NCBI GenBank assembly: GCA_040222185.1
Contig: JAVKDP010000006.1
Location: 1 to 62,002 of the forward strand
Direction of reading: 5' to 3'
From: JAVKDP01 sp040222185
GTDB taxonomy: Bacteria; Bacteroidota; Rhodothermia; Balneolales; Balneolaceae
DNA: 62,002 bases
Numbering within the stretch: position 1 is the first letter of the stretch; every line of letters begins with the position of its first letter. Below, one piece after another: positions 43,588 to 52,295 of this stretch. Made by a program: the position numbers and the translations under genes. Below the pieces are notes generated by a model, which ran no database searches, was not told where the DNA came from, and saw only the letters and a list, made by a program, of their open reading frames with translations.

Positions 43588-43839
43588 ATGGAAATTAAAT
43601 TTGTCAAAAGAACAACGGTAAAGGCTTCAAAAAAAAGGTCTTCGAAGTTCAGGCCGTTATTGGAAGCGATAGAAAAACTAAAACCTGGAGGCCAGGCTAT
43701 CGAGGTTTCATTTGTGAATGAAAAAGGTATCAATTCAATGAGAACTGCAGTGTATCAATTTTGCAGGCAGAAAGACTTTTCAGTGAAGAGCAAGAGAGAT
43801 AGCGCTAATAAAAAAATATACTTTTACCGCGATAAATAG
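43588..43839 (+). CDS. Small basic protein of unknown function
   Basis: An 83-residue, Lys/Arg-rich protein starting at ATG 43588. The first 22 residues are strongly basic (KRTTVKASKKRSSKFR), followed by a helix (about 23-33), a strand (QAIEVSFVNE) and an RTAVYQFCRQKDF-helix, closing with KKIYFYRDK. The alternation looks like a small alpha/beta nucleic-acid-binding fold, but I recognise no family. It is divergent from arsR and 110 bases before egtB on the same strand. The codon use looks like its neighbours, so it is probably a real gene. Confidence 0.55.
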   Translation: MEIKFVKRTTVKASKKRSSKFRPLLEAIEKLKPGGQAIEVSFVNEKGINSMRTAVYQFCRQKDFSVKSKRDSANKKIYFYRDK

Positions 43840-43949
43840 TTAATAACTACAAGGTATAAAAGGGCAGCTTTTGTTGTAAATAGGATTTTTCATTTGCCCT
43901 GCTTTCGGTACATTCAAACTATACTATTACGAAAGCATATTATACAGTT

Positions 43950-45230
43950 ATGAGTGTTATTGATGATGCCAAAATTCAAAAGAGATTATCCAAAGAACAT
44001 GTTCTTGATCAATTCAGGAGAGTAAGAAAATTTTCCAACTATTTAGTTGAGCCCTTAGAAATAGAAGATTTTGTTATCCAGCCCATGGAAAATGCAAGCC
44101 CGATGAAGTGGCATTTAGCACATACCAGCTGGTTTTTTGAGACTTTTGTTTTAGGAAGGTTTCTGCCTGATTTTAAAAGCCTGCATCCTCAATACGCCTA
44201 TTTTTTTAACTCTTATTATTTACAAACCGGGGTTCCATTTAGCAGAGCCAGCAGGGGGATGCTTTCAAGGCCTACGGTAAAGGATGTATTCGAGTACCGG
44301 GAATATGTAAATGAGCAGATGGAAGCATTTATAGGAAATGCCAGCGATGAGCTGTGGGAGCAGGCAGCCTTTGTAGTAGAAATTGGAAATCATCATGAAC
44401 AGCAGCACCAGGAACTAATCCTTACCGACCTGAAATACCTGTTTGCCCAAAACCCGCTACTTCCTATTTATCGAGATCAGGACAATGAAGAAGTGAGTAG
44501 TGTTCCTGCTTTGAACTGGGTTTCTTTTGATGAAGGCATTGTTGAAGTAGGTAGTGCAGGCAACGAGTTTACATATGATAATGAACATCCAAGGCATCGA
44601 ACACTTGTGCAGAATTTTGAGCTGGCCGATCGTCTTATTACTGTAGGCGAGTATCTGGATTTTATGAATGCCGGAGGTTATGAAGAATCAAAATACTGGT
44701 TGGATGAAGGTTGGTCGGCTGTGAAAAGAGAGGGTTGGAAAGCACCTTTGTACTGGTTCAAACAAAATAATGAATGGACTCAATTCACTTTAACAGGTAC
44801 AAGGCCACTGAATTTAAATGAACCTGTTACACATGTAAGTTATTTTGAAGCGGATGCTTTTGCCCGATGGAAAGGTGTACGGCTTCCTACAGAACAGGAG
44901 TGGGAACATGCGTCTGAAAGCTTGGAAATAGAGGGAAATTTTGTAGATGAAGATCATTTTCATCCAACGTCATTAAAAGATGATTCCACGGGATTAAAGC
45001 AGATGTTTGGAGATACATGGGAATGGACGATGAGTAGTTATTCTCCTTACCCGAACTATAAACCTCTACCAGGTGCTCTTGGCGAGTATAATGGTAAATT
45101 TATGGCCAATCAGTATGTATTAAGAGGAGGGTCGTGCGCAACATCAAAGTCACATATCCGGAGAACCTACAGAAACTTCTTTCATGCTACCGCACGTTGG
45201 CAGTTTAGTGGAATTAGATTAGCCAGGTAA
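43950..45230 (+). CDS. egtB: Ergothioneine biosynthesis sulfoxide synthase EgtB
   Basis: A 426-residue protein with an N-terminal DinB-like domain (about 10-160) and a C-terminal formylglycine-generating-enzyme-like domain (about 180-425). Iron ligands are visible as the His in HLAHTSWFFETF and the HxxxH in NHHEQQHQEL. The FGE part has VTHVSYFEADAFARWKGVRLPTEQEWE and WEWTMSSY, ending LRGGSCATSKSHIRRTYRNFF. It joins a thiol (gamma-glutamylcysteine or cysteine) to hercynine through an iron-dependent sulfoxide step. egtD follows by 10 bases. No egtA, egtC or egtE is present here. Confidence 0.93.
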   Translation: MSVIDDAKIQKRLSKEHVLDQFRRVRKFSNYLVEPLEIEDFVIQPMENASPMKWHLAHTSWFFETFVLGRFLPDFKSLHPQYAYFFNSYYLQTGVPFSRASRGMLSRPTVKDVFEYREYVNEQMEAFIGNASDELWEQAAFVVEIGNHHEQQHQELILTDLKYLFAQNPLLPIYRDQDNEEVSSVPALNWVSFDEGIVEVGSAGNEFTYDNEHPRHRTLVQNFELADRLITVGEYLDFMNAGGYEESKYWLDEGWSAVKREGWKAPLYWFKQNNEWTQFTLTGTRPLNLNEPVTHVSYFEADAFARWKGVRLPTEQEWEHASESLEIEGNFVDEDHFHPTSLKDDSTGLKQMFGDTWEWTMSSYSPYPNYKPLPGALGEYNGKFMANQYVLRGGSCATSKSHIRRTYRNFFHATARWQFSGIRLAR

Positions 45231-45240
45231 CAAATATTAA

Positions 45241-46191
45241 ATGAAAGAAGTAATTAGCCAGCAAGAAACGATGTTACAGGAAGTGATAGATGGGATGAGT
45301 CTTCCTCAAAAATCCTTACCTAGTAAATATTTCTATGATGAAAAAGGCTCCAAGTTGTTTGATGAGATCACCCGGTTGGACGAATACTATCCAACACGTA
45401 CTGAGTGGGCTATTTTAAAGCATTACGTTCATGAAATGGGAGAAGCACTTGGTAATAAGGTTCTGCTTATTGAACCAGGTAGCGGAAGTAGTGAAAAAAC
45501 CCGTGTACTACTTGATAACCTGGCTTCCATCTGTTGCTACATTCCAATGGATATTTCAGGTGAATACCTTGGAAAAGTAGCTGAAGTGTTAAGGGGTGAA
45601 TATCCTAACATAACGATTCAGCCATTAGCTGCTGATTATACCAGGCCGTTTGAGCTTCCCCAAATGCATAATGACTCCCGTAAGATTGTATTCTTTCCTG
45701 GTTCTACTATAGGAAATTTCGATCCTGATACCGTTCAGCGTTTCTTTTCTGTGATCCATGACATCGTTGGAGAGGACGGTGGGGTATTGATTGGGGTAGA
45801 TTTAAAGAAAGATGTCTCAGTGCTAGAGGCTGCTTATAATGACAATAAGGAAATAACTGCGGCTTTTAACAAGAATATCCTTAGCCATATCAACAGGGAA
45901 ATTGGCTCTAATTTCGACCCTGAGTTATATGATCATAAGTCTGTTTGGAATGAAGAGGAGGGTAGAATTGAAATGCACCTGATCGCAAATCAGGATCATA
46001 CCGTTTTTGTAAATGGAGATACGTTTTCATTAAAGGCCGGGGAATCTATTCATACCGAAAACTCACATAAATATTCCTTACAAGAGTTTGCTGATACTGT
46101 AGCTCCGTGGTTTAATGTTTCTCAGGTATGGACTGATGAAAAGAATTATTTCAGTGTGCAGTATTTGGTACCTAAAGAAATGAACCAGTAG
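45241..46191 (+). CDS. egtD: L-histidine N-alpha-methyltransferase EgtD
   Basis: A 316-residue SAM-dependent methyltransferase that trimethylates histidine to hercynine, the first step of ergothioneine synthesis. Motifs are PSKYFYDEKGSKLFDEITRLDEYYPTRTE at the N-terminus (substrate cap), the SAM site EPGSGSSEKTRVLL, FFPGSTIGNFDP, LIGVDLKKD and the C-terminal IEMHLIA with the histidine-binding residues. It is 10 bases downstream of egtB and makes the EgtB substrate. Its stop is contained in a small hairpin shared with the convergent plsC gene. Confidence 0.95.
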   Translation: MKEVISQQETMLQEVIDGMSLPQKSLPSKYFYDEKGSKLFDEITRLDEYYPTRTEWAILKHYVHEMGEALGNKVLLIEPGSGSSEKTRVLLDNLASICCYIPMDISGEYLGKVAEVLRGEYPNITIQPLAADYTRPFELPQMHNDSRKIVFFPGSTIGNFDPDTVQRFFSVIHDIVGEDGGVLIGVDLKKDVSVLEAAYNDNKEITAAFNKNILSHINREIGSNFDPELYDHKSVWNEEEGRIEMHLIANQDHTVFVNGDTFSLKAGESIHTENSHKYSLQEFADTVAPWFNVSQVWTDEKNYFSVQYLVPKEMNQ

Positions 46192-46201
46192 AATATCTAC
46201 T
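46187..46201. terminator. Short hairpin embedding the stop codons of two convergent genes
   Basis: AGTAGA at 46187-46192 pairs with TCTACT at 46196-46201 around ATA. The egtD stop (46189-46191) is in one arm and the plsC stop (46197-46199, minus strand) in the other; a TTTT follows on the plus strand. It is too short to be a confident terminator. Confidence 0.3.
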
Positions 46202-46955
46202 CTTTTACTCCTGCCCACCCAAGATATAAGCTTCTAACTTCAGCAATATGTTCTGGCAGGGTTTCTATTTCCCATGAAGAAGTGTCGATTGGAGGGTGAA
46301 TATGAGCATTGACAATACCGCTCTTAGCCATGATGGATCCTCCCAAACTAAGCTTGTCATTTCCTTCGAAGTATATGGGCACAATAGGATAGCCTAAATC
46401 GATGGCCATTCTAAAAGCTCCTTTTTTAAAAGGGCCAATTACTCCCTCATGCTTTCTTGAACCTTCGGGCGCTACCATAACAGAGAGGTTATTCTTTTTA
46501 AGACGGGTATAGGTTTTCTGCAGGGTTTGGATTGCCTCTTCACTGTTCTGGCGTTTAATAAATACCTGGCCTGTTAACCTCCCAGCAATAAAGAAAAAAG
46601 GGAAGTACTGAAGTTCCCATTTTGCAATAAAACGGATGTTAGGAATTCCGACAGCCATCATGGAAGGGATATCCAAAGTTGAGCTGTGATTGATTAAATA
46701 GACTGCCGGTTTGTCAAAAGGTTCTCCATGCTGAACAATAGAGTATTTTATTCCGATAATGGCCATAACCGGACGAGCAATGAGTGGGGCAACAAACTTC
46801 ATAATAAAATTAGCGCCGCGTCCCATGAACAGGATACTTATCAGGAAAATAAAAGGAAGTGCAACTATGAAGATGAGTATAAAAGCTAAAATACCGAGTA
46901 GACTTCGTATGTATTCAATAAAAGTAAGAGACTGCACCATGCGGAGAACATCCAA
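46197..46955 (-). CDS. plsC: 1-acyl-sn-glycerol-3-phosphate acyltransferase
   Basis: A 252-residue membrane-associated acyltransferase with a strongly hydrophobic N-terminus (about 12-70). The catalytic motif HxxxxD is His90 to Asp95 (NHSSTLD), followed by FIAKWEL, FIKRQN and the glycerol-phosphate-binding PEGSRK. It transfers an acyl chain to lysophosphatidic acid, giving phosphatidic acid for phospholipid synthesis. A second ATG five codons in is an alternative start. Transcribed alone, convergent with egtD and divergent from the gene at 47258. Confidence 0.9.
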   Translation of the reverse strand: MDVLRMVQSLTFIEYIRSLLGILAFILIFIVALPFIFLISILFMGRGANFIMKFVAPLIARPVMAIIGIKYSIVQHGEPFDKPAVYLINHSSTLDIPSMMAVGIPNIRFIAKWELQYFPFFFIAGRLTGQVFIKRQNSEEAIQTLQKTYTRLKKNNLSVMVAPEGSRKHEGVIGPFKKGAFRMAIDLGYPIVPIYFEGNDKLSLGGSIMAKSGIVNAHIHPPIDTSSWEIETLPEHIAEVRSLYLGWAGVKE

Positions 46956-47178
46956 ATTTCAGGTTCCAATGTCCAGTGGTGTTTTGAGATAAAAAAAGGG
47001 TCTGATGATCAGTTGGGAAGCATCGTAATGATAAGTTTTTATTGATCATGGGGATTAATATTCTCAATTCAGTATTTAAATTGGTCAGATTTTACATTTG
47101 CTACATATGATCTAACCCTTAAAATGAAATATAAACATATGTTTTTATTTGATATATAATTCATTAAAATCTTCTAAC

Positions 47179-47210
47179 ATTAAAATTTCTTAACATTAAG
47201 AAATTTTAAT
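47179..47210. promoter_or_regulatory. Perfect 15-bp palindrome in a divergent intergenic region
   Basis: The 302 bases between plsC and the gene at 47258 are AT-rich and hold no gene. ATTAAAATTTCTTAA at 47179-47193 is the exact inverted complement of TTAAGAAATTTTAAT at 47196-47210, with a 2-base centre CA. It ends 47 bases before the ATG at 47258. There is no T-tract, and its position upstream of a start suggests an operator or a cruciform-forming regulatory site rather than a terminator. Confidence 0.6.
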
Positions 47211-47257
47211 AAATTGGTTCGACATAATTCCTATAACTCCCTAAGCTGTTATGTTTG

Positions 47258-47674
47258 ATGAAGTTATTCGGGTCAATATTAATCCTAATTCTTTTGCTGG
47301 CGCTTGTTCCTGATTCTTATTCACAAGCTCAAGGAACCAAGGTTGTGACAATGCGAGCCAGAGTAGTAATTGCACCAGGAGCTACGGTTCAAGAGAGAGC
47401 CAATTTTGAGATAGACATAATCAAGAGGAATTCTGCAAAAGGCCAGGTAAGCTTCAATACATCCAGGTATGCTCAAACCAGTCTTGAAGTAACCAAATCA
47501 GTAGCACTGGAGAACGAGCACGGAGACAGTTTCATCATGAAAATTGAGAAAAGTCTAAGAACAGAAGGGTATGAACAGTACATAGATTTAACCCCGGAAT
47601 TTTTAGAAATACCGGAAGATGACAAAAGAGGGAACTATACCGGGGTTGTGCCAATCACTATTTTCTATAATTAA
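47258..47674 (+). CDS. Small exported protein, unknown function
   Basis: A 138-residue protein from ATG 47258; the preceding in-frame TTG at 47255 and an out-of-frame ATG at 47251 are less likely starts. A signal peptide ends near residue 22 (DSYSQ). The mature protein of about 115 residues is beta-rich, with VVTMRARVVIAPGATVQERANFEIDI and a closing GNYTGVVPITIFYN. The last segment resembles the terminal strand of fimbrial or DUF4402-like beta-sandwich proteins, but the match is weak. It is transcribed alone behind the long palindrome, with the histidine kinase 153 bases further on. Confidence 0.6.
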   Translation: MKLFGSILILILLLALVPDSYSQAQGTKVVTMRARVVIAPGATVQERANFEIDIIKRNSAKGQVSFNTSRYAQTSLEVTKSVALENEHGDSFIMKIEKSLRTEGYEQYIDLTPEFLEIPEDDKRGNYTGVVPITIFYN

Positions 47675-47827
47675 ACTGAACTTTTAGACAAGGAGGATGG
47701 AAGTCTAGATGTTTGTGCAAAAGGGCTATTACAACAGATGGTTTTTAAGAATATCTAATGGATTAATTTTTCATGCTTATGTTTCTATTAGTTATACTAC
47801 AATAGCTTAGCTCAAAACAAACCAACT

Positions 47828-49849
47828 ATGCTTGATAGTCTAAAAGAAGAAAAAAGAACAGATCTTTTAATTCAGGTTGTTTCACAGAAAAATAGAAGTA
47901 TTACTGAACAGCTTTATTTTGCCTTAGAGTCAACGTGTAAAATGTTGGGGCTTGAGATAGGGATCATAAGTAGAGTTTATGATCAAACATATTCTATCGA
48001 ACATTTTTTCCCTACTGGAATTGATCTTTACAAAGGGCAGGTGTTTGATCTTGGTGATACCTACTGTAGTATTACGCTTGAATCAGAAAAACCATTCTCT
48101 GTAGCTCATATGGGTCAAAGTGAGTACAATATGCATCCGTGTTATAATGCATTTCATTTAGAGTCTTACATTGGAGTATCATTCGATGTTAATGGAGAGT
48201 TATACGGGACCATCAATTTTTCAAGTTCCCAGCCTAGAGAGAATGATTTTTCTACTGCTGACCTTAGTTTAATTACATTACTTGGAGAGTGGGTAAGCGG
48301 ATTAATGCAGAGGAAACTCATAGAGGAAGAGCTTCAAAAAGAGAAAGAACAATATAAATTATTGTCTACGAATTCTACTGATCTGGTTTGTCTGCATGAG
48401 CTTGATGGTACTTTAACCTTTGTTTCTGAATCTTCAATTGAGATGCTGGGATTTAACCCAGATGAACTTATTGGAACATCCCTTGACAAATTAATTCATC
48501 CGGAAGATGTTAAACGAGATCCCAAGTTGATTTTTGACCGGGTTAAGAAAGGCACACCAATTGGGAATACCGAATATCGAATTAAGCGCAAGGTTGGTGA
48601 CTACATTTGGGTGAATATAGCAGCTGACCCTATTATTTCAGAGTTAGGAAAAGTAACTGGCATACGAACAAGATCAAGAGATGTATCTAAGCAGAAAAGG
48701 CTAGAGATTCTTTTCAATGAGTCTCAAGAAATGGCAAACGTAGGTGGTTGGGAATATGACCTTAAAACAGGAAAACTCTATTGGACAGAAGAGGTTTATC
48801 GCATTCATGATAAGGCTATAAATGAAGAGGTATTTGTAGAGGAAGGACTGAGTTATTTCCCGGGTGAGGCTCGGAACCTGATCGAGAATGCAATCCAACA
48901 TACTATTGAAACAGGTGAGCAATATGATCTGGAGCTTCCTTTTGTATCTGCAAAAAACGTTGCGAAATGGGTACGAGCTATTGGAAGAGCAGAATTTGCT
49001 GATGGCATAGCATATAAATTACATGGGACATTTCAGGATATAACCGAACGAAGAAAGGATCGGGAACAGATCTCTGAGCAAAATGAAAGGCTTTTTCAGG
49101 AAAAGAAGACAAAAGAGAAATTATATTCTATCCTGGCACATGATTTAAAGAACTCATTATTTGGGCTTTCTGACTTCCTGGAGATTACAATTTTTGAAAT
49201 CGTGGAAGATATATTTAATAAAGAAACAGCCCTTGAAAGATTTGGCCTCATCTCAAGTTCAACAAAGAGTTCCATAAAGTTGCTTGAAACGATTCAAAGC
49301 TGGGTTAAAATTCAGGCAGGTTATTTTACAGTAGTTCCAAACCTCTTCAACATAGCGAATGAGGTTGAACTTGTTATCGATTTATTTCAGCCTGGTCTGA
49401 GAAAAAAGAATATCAATCTAAATAAGAATTTATCGGATCTAAGTAATGCAGATGTATATGGCGATTCTGAGATGATTTCGACTGTGATTCGGAACCTTTT
49501 CAATAACGCCGTCAAATATTCGAAAAAGAACTCGGAGATTGAAATTAGTCTTATAAAAACAGATCGGGAAGGCTTTCTTGATTTAGTAATTAAAGACCAG
49601 GGAATTGGTATGTCTGAAGAAATCTTAAGAAGTCTTTTTGATTTTGACAATCGCCCTCAAAGGAAGGGAACTGATGACGAACCAGGAACAGGGCTTGGGT
49701 TGATGCTTTGTAAAGAACTTGCAGAGCAGAACAATGTCTCCATAATTATTAAAAGTAAAGCAGGGAAGGGGACGGAAATCACTCTACAAATACCAACTAG
49801 CTCGGATACTAAAGCTAAAACAATTATCGAGTGTACCCCTGAATTATAG
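47828..49849 (+). CDS. GAF-PAS-PAS sensor histidine kinase
   Basis: A 673-residue soluble kinase without membrane helices. GAF domain about 20-160; first PAS about 175-290 (TFVSESSIEMLGFNPDELIG, HPEDV); second PAS about 290-410, with PAC-like ends; coiled link about 410-430; HisKA with phospho-acceptor His438 (LAHDLKNSLFGLSDFL); HATPase with N box FNNAVKYS, G1 DQGIGM and G2 GTGLGL. It senses a cytosolic signal and phosphorylates a response regulator, but none is encoded nearby, so it is an orphan kinase here. No receiver domain is fused. Confidence 0.9.
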   Translation: MLDSLKEEKRTDLLIQVVSQKNRSITEQLYFALESTCKMLGLEIGIISRVYDQTYSIEHFFPTGIDLYKGQVFDLGDTYCSITLESEKPFSVAHMGQSEYNMHPCYNAFHLESYIGVSFDVNGELYGTINFSSSQPRENDFSTADLSLITLLGEWVSGLMQRKLIEEELQKEKEQYKLLSTNSTDLVCLHELDGTLTFVSESSIEMLGFNPDELIGTSLDKLIHPEDVKRDPKLIFDRVKKGTPIGNTEYRIKRKVGDYIWVNIAADPIISELGKVTGIRTRSRDVSKQKRLEILFNESQEMANVGGWEYDLKTGKLYWTEEVYRIHDKAINEEVFVEEGLSYFPGEARNLIENAIQHTIETGEQYDLELPFVSAKNVAKWVRAIGRAEFADGIAYKLHGTFQDITERRKDREQISEQNERLFQEKKTKEKLYSILAHDLKNSLFGLSDFLEITIFEIVEDIFNKETALERFGLISSSTKSSIKLLETIQSWVKIQAGYFTVVPNLFNIANEVELVIDLFQPGLRKKNINLNKNLSDLSNADVYGDSEMISTVIRNLFNNAVKYSKKNSEIEISLIKTDREGFLDLVIKDQGIGMSEEILRSLFDFDNRPQRKGTDDEPGTGLGLMLCKELAEQNNVSIIIKSKAGKGTEITLQIPTSSDTKAKTIIECTPEL

Positions 49850-49987
49850 ACTACATTTCTCATTAAGAATTTGAACAAGGAAGTAGCTGGATAAGCGTAA
49901 TATTAAACCAGATATTTGCATAAGTATTGTTTACTACTATTCCAGTGCTATACAGGCCTATCTTAATAGAGCAACAGCCTTGAAATG

Positions 49988-50061
49988 TCGGGGCGACAGG
50001 ATTTGAACCTGCGACCTCTCGGCCCCCAGCCGAACGCGCTACCGGACTACGCCACGCCCCG
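49988..50061 (-). tRNA. tRNA-Pro (anticodon GGG)
   Basis: On the minus strand a 74-base cloverleaf: acceptor CGGGGCG with CGCCCCG and discriminator A, anticodon stem TTCGG/CCGAG around CTGGGGG, and T arm GCAGG-TTCAAAT-CCTGT. CCA is not encoded. Confidence 0.95.
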
Positions 50062-50121
50062 ATTTTGAAGGGAAACCAAGATACATATGTAGCGGGGCAA
50101 AACTCAATTACTTTATATATT

Positions 50122-50838
50122 CTATTTTCGTTCGGCTGGCGTAGGGCTGGATTTTACTGAAACTCTAATAGTCTTTTTTGCAGCGTGTTTTGTCATGTAT
50201 TTTCTTTTCCAGAATGAAATCAAAGGAACGCCGATCATTGCAGGCAAGATCCATGATAACCAGTTATATTCGATATGAGATAAGTAACTTCCCGACATTT
50301 GTACTGCAAACGCTGTGATGGCTGCAATATAAGCTCCGCAAAAAGCGGACATATGGTGATAGAACCACCATAATTTCTCCGGCATATCTTTTTTCCGGAA
50401 ATTGATCATATCCTCAATGGCTGCCCAGCTTGTAAGAACTCCAAAAACGAATAGCAATATTGTTAATGGGTTCATAGAACCATGAGCTATAAACCTGGTA
50501 GCTCCCAGGTAAAGAAAGGAGAGCCCGGCTATTAAAGTAATGATAGCTCCTGTCCAGTCAATCCAGGTTTGTTCTCCAGGCTTCTTCCGGTATAGAACCC
50601 GGTACCCGGTAAAGCATTGATAAAAGCTGAAAACGGCGATTACCAAAAGGAAAAAGTTGAAGCGGTATAAAAAGAGTAAAAGCAGGGCTGTAATAAATAT
50701 TCCGAACATGCTCCAAAAGAAAAGTCTGCCCACCTGACGATGGAGCTTCCCACCCTTTTTTGAGAACATTGGGATTATACCTGAGATCAAACAAAGTGCC
50801 CCAAGCGCAACGTGACTGTATCTTATAATATCATGCAT
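50122..50838 (-). CDS. DUF2306-type integral membrane protein
   Basis: I start at the ATG at 50838 (MHDIIRYSHVALGALCLISG); a start 51 bases upstream adds a non-hydrophobic leader. The 238-residue product has about seven membrane helices and the pattern RYSHVALG, KLHRQVGRLFFWSMF and WFYHHMSAFCGAYIAAITAF, with conserved His residues in the membrane that recall heme- or quinone-linked families and DUF2306. The function is unknown. It ends in a basic tail. It is transcribed alone, downstream of the LytTR gene on the same strand. Confidence 0.7.
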   Translation of the reverse strand: MHDIIRYSHVALGALCLISGIIPMFSKKGGKLHRQVGRLFFWSMFGIFITALLLLFLYRFNFFLLVIAVFSFYQCFTGYRVLYRKKPGEQTWIDWTGAIITLIAGLSFLYLGATRFIAHGSMNPLTILLFVFGVLTSWAAIEDMINFRKKDMPEKLWWFYHHMSAFCGAYIAAITAFAVQMSGSYLSHIEYNWLSWILPAMIGVPLISFWKRKYMTKHAAKKTIRVSVKSSPTPAERK

Positions 50839-50980
50839 ATATGCAGTTTTGGTAAAGTTCAGCTCAAAACTAAATGCATCATATAACAACTCTTATTTAG
50901 TGGGATATAGAGTTCTTTTATGGGATTAAAAACTCAAAAGTTGGGATGAGTTATTAAAATCCGGGATGAATGAAGAAAGG

Positions 50981-51796
50981 TTATGCGATAGTAAGTGTGC
51001 CTTCTTTAGAGGCCCAGTTTTTTAGTCGGGATATATACGTTTTAGAAACAGGGATCAAACTCTTTTGTCCATCAAGTGTAATGGTATAGCCGTTATTGGA
51101 GGGGATTACTTGAGAGATTTTTTTCATGTTTACCAGGAAACTTCTATGGCACCTTACCAGGTAATCAAAATCTGAAAAACTTTCTTCCAATTGCTTAAGA
51201 GTGAATCGTATCTGAAATGATTTATCATTTTCTAAATAAAAGGTGAGATAGTTTTTCTGAGACTCTACATAAAGCAATGATTCGACATTGATATTCCTGG
51301 CATCAGATTTATTCAGTTTTATGGTCCATCTTGTAGATGCCTTAGGTGCAGCATCAGCTAAATGATCAATAACAGGAGTAGTTTCTTTAATTCTGAAGTT
51401 TAGGAGCTCGTTCTTTTCAAGTAACTCAACCCCCATAATAGGTATAACACCTATTAGCATTGTAATTCCAAGTAGAGTGAAGAAACCCTCTAGGTCAAAA
51501 CTCCGGTTATCAAGGTAGAGGACAAAGAGATAGTTAAAAAGGGCAATGGTCAGGATGTTCCATGCAAAAGTTATTATTGTGCGTTGACTACCGGATATAT
51601 TCCTGATAAAACGGTCGAAGAGATAGGCGTTCAGAAGTGATGTAAATCCCGAAATCAGGCCAAAGATGAAGCTGAGAACAACTAACTGTAATAAGGTTAA
51701 GCCGTCATGTGATAGGAGGTAAATGAAAACACCAAGCCATACCAGTACTATAACTGTGACAAATTTTCTCCACTCCAAACGTAGTAAGTCGACCAT
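50981..51796 (-). CDS. Membrane-anchored LytTR transcription regulator
   Basis: A 271-residue protein with four N-terminal membrane helices (about 12-32, 35-57, 72-92 and 100-122) and a C-terminal LytTR DNA-binding domain at about 168-265 (VESLLYVESQKNYLTFYL, LVRCHRSFLVNMKKI, SLIPVSKTYISRLK). There is no receiver domain, so it is a one-component, membrane-bound regulator. The stop of the methylmalonyl-CoA epimerase gene is 3 bases upstream of its start, so both belong to one transcript. Targets unknown. Confidence 0.88.
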   Translation of the reverse strand: MVDLLRLEWRKFVTVIVLVWLGVFIYLLSHDGLTLLQLVVLSFIFGLISGFTSLLNAYLFDRFIRNISGSQRTIITFAWNILTIALFNYLFVLYLDNRSFDLEGFFTLLGITMLIGVIPIMGVELLEKNELLNFRIKETTPVIDHLADAAPKASTRWTIKLNKSDARNINVESLLYVESQKNYLTFYLENDKSFQIRFTLKQLEESFSDFDYLVRCHRSFLVNMKKISQVIPSNNGYTITLDGQKSLIPVSKTYISRLKNWASKEGTLTIA

Positions 51797-51799
51797 GAA

Positions 51800-52201
51800 T
51801 TACCCTTTTTTGCTTTGGCAAAGCTCTACCAACACTCCATTATTGCCTTTTGGATGTAAAAATGCAACCAATTTATTATCTGCGCCATCTTTTGGTTTTT
51901 CATTTAGCACCCTAAATCCCAGACTCCGCAATCGCTCCAATTCCGAAAAAATATCCTGAACTTCAAAAGCTACATGATGCAATCCTTCACCCTTCTTTTC
52001 TACATATTTTGCAATAACAGAGTCAGGTGATGTGGCTCCCAGTAGCTCTACTTTAGATTCACCTGTTTGGAAAAAAGCTGTTTCCACCATTTCACTTTCT
52101 ACACGTTCTCTTTTAGAACAGGGAGAATCAAGAATGGCCTCATATATCTTAACAGCCTCTTCCAGGTCTTTAACTGCAATCCCAATATGATCTATATGCA
52201 T
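51800..52201 (-). CDS. mce: Methylmalonyl-CoA epimerase
   Basis: A 133-residue vicinal-oxygen-chelate protein. Metal ligands are seen in HIDHIGIAVKDL (His near 5), GLHHVAFEV (His near 78) and VLVELCQ (Glu). It converts (2S)- to (2R)-methylmalonyl-CoA for propionyl-CoA catabolism or succinate interconversion. Mutase and propionyl-CoA carboxylase genes are not in the window. The LytTR regulator gene follows after 3 bases. Confidence 0.93.
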   Translation of the reverse strand: MHIDHIGIAVKDLEEAVKIYEAILDSPCSKRERVESEMVETAFFQTGESKVELLGATSPDSVIAKYVEKKGEGLHHVAFEVQDIFSELERLRSLGFRVLNEKPKDGADNKLVAFLHPKGNNGVLVELCQSKKG

Positions 52202-52295
52202 AGTTTTTACTTTTTATATATAGAGTATAGAGTAATGATTTTGTACTATTAGGCTCCAGTATATTAATAGGAAATTATTAAATCTTAAGAATCTA

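Noticed and set aside
43861..43900. AGGGCA / TGCCCT inverted repeat before egtB
   Set aside because: Only 6-bp arms and a loop of about 28 bases; not convincing as riboswitch or terminator.
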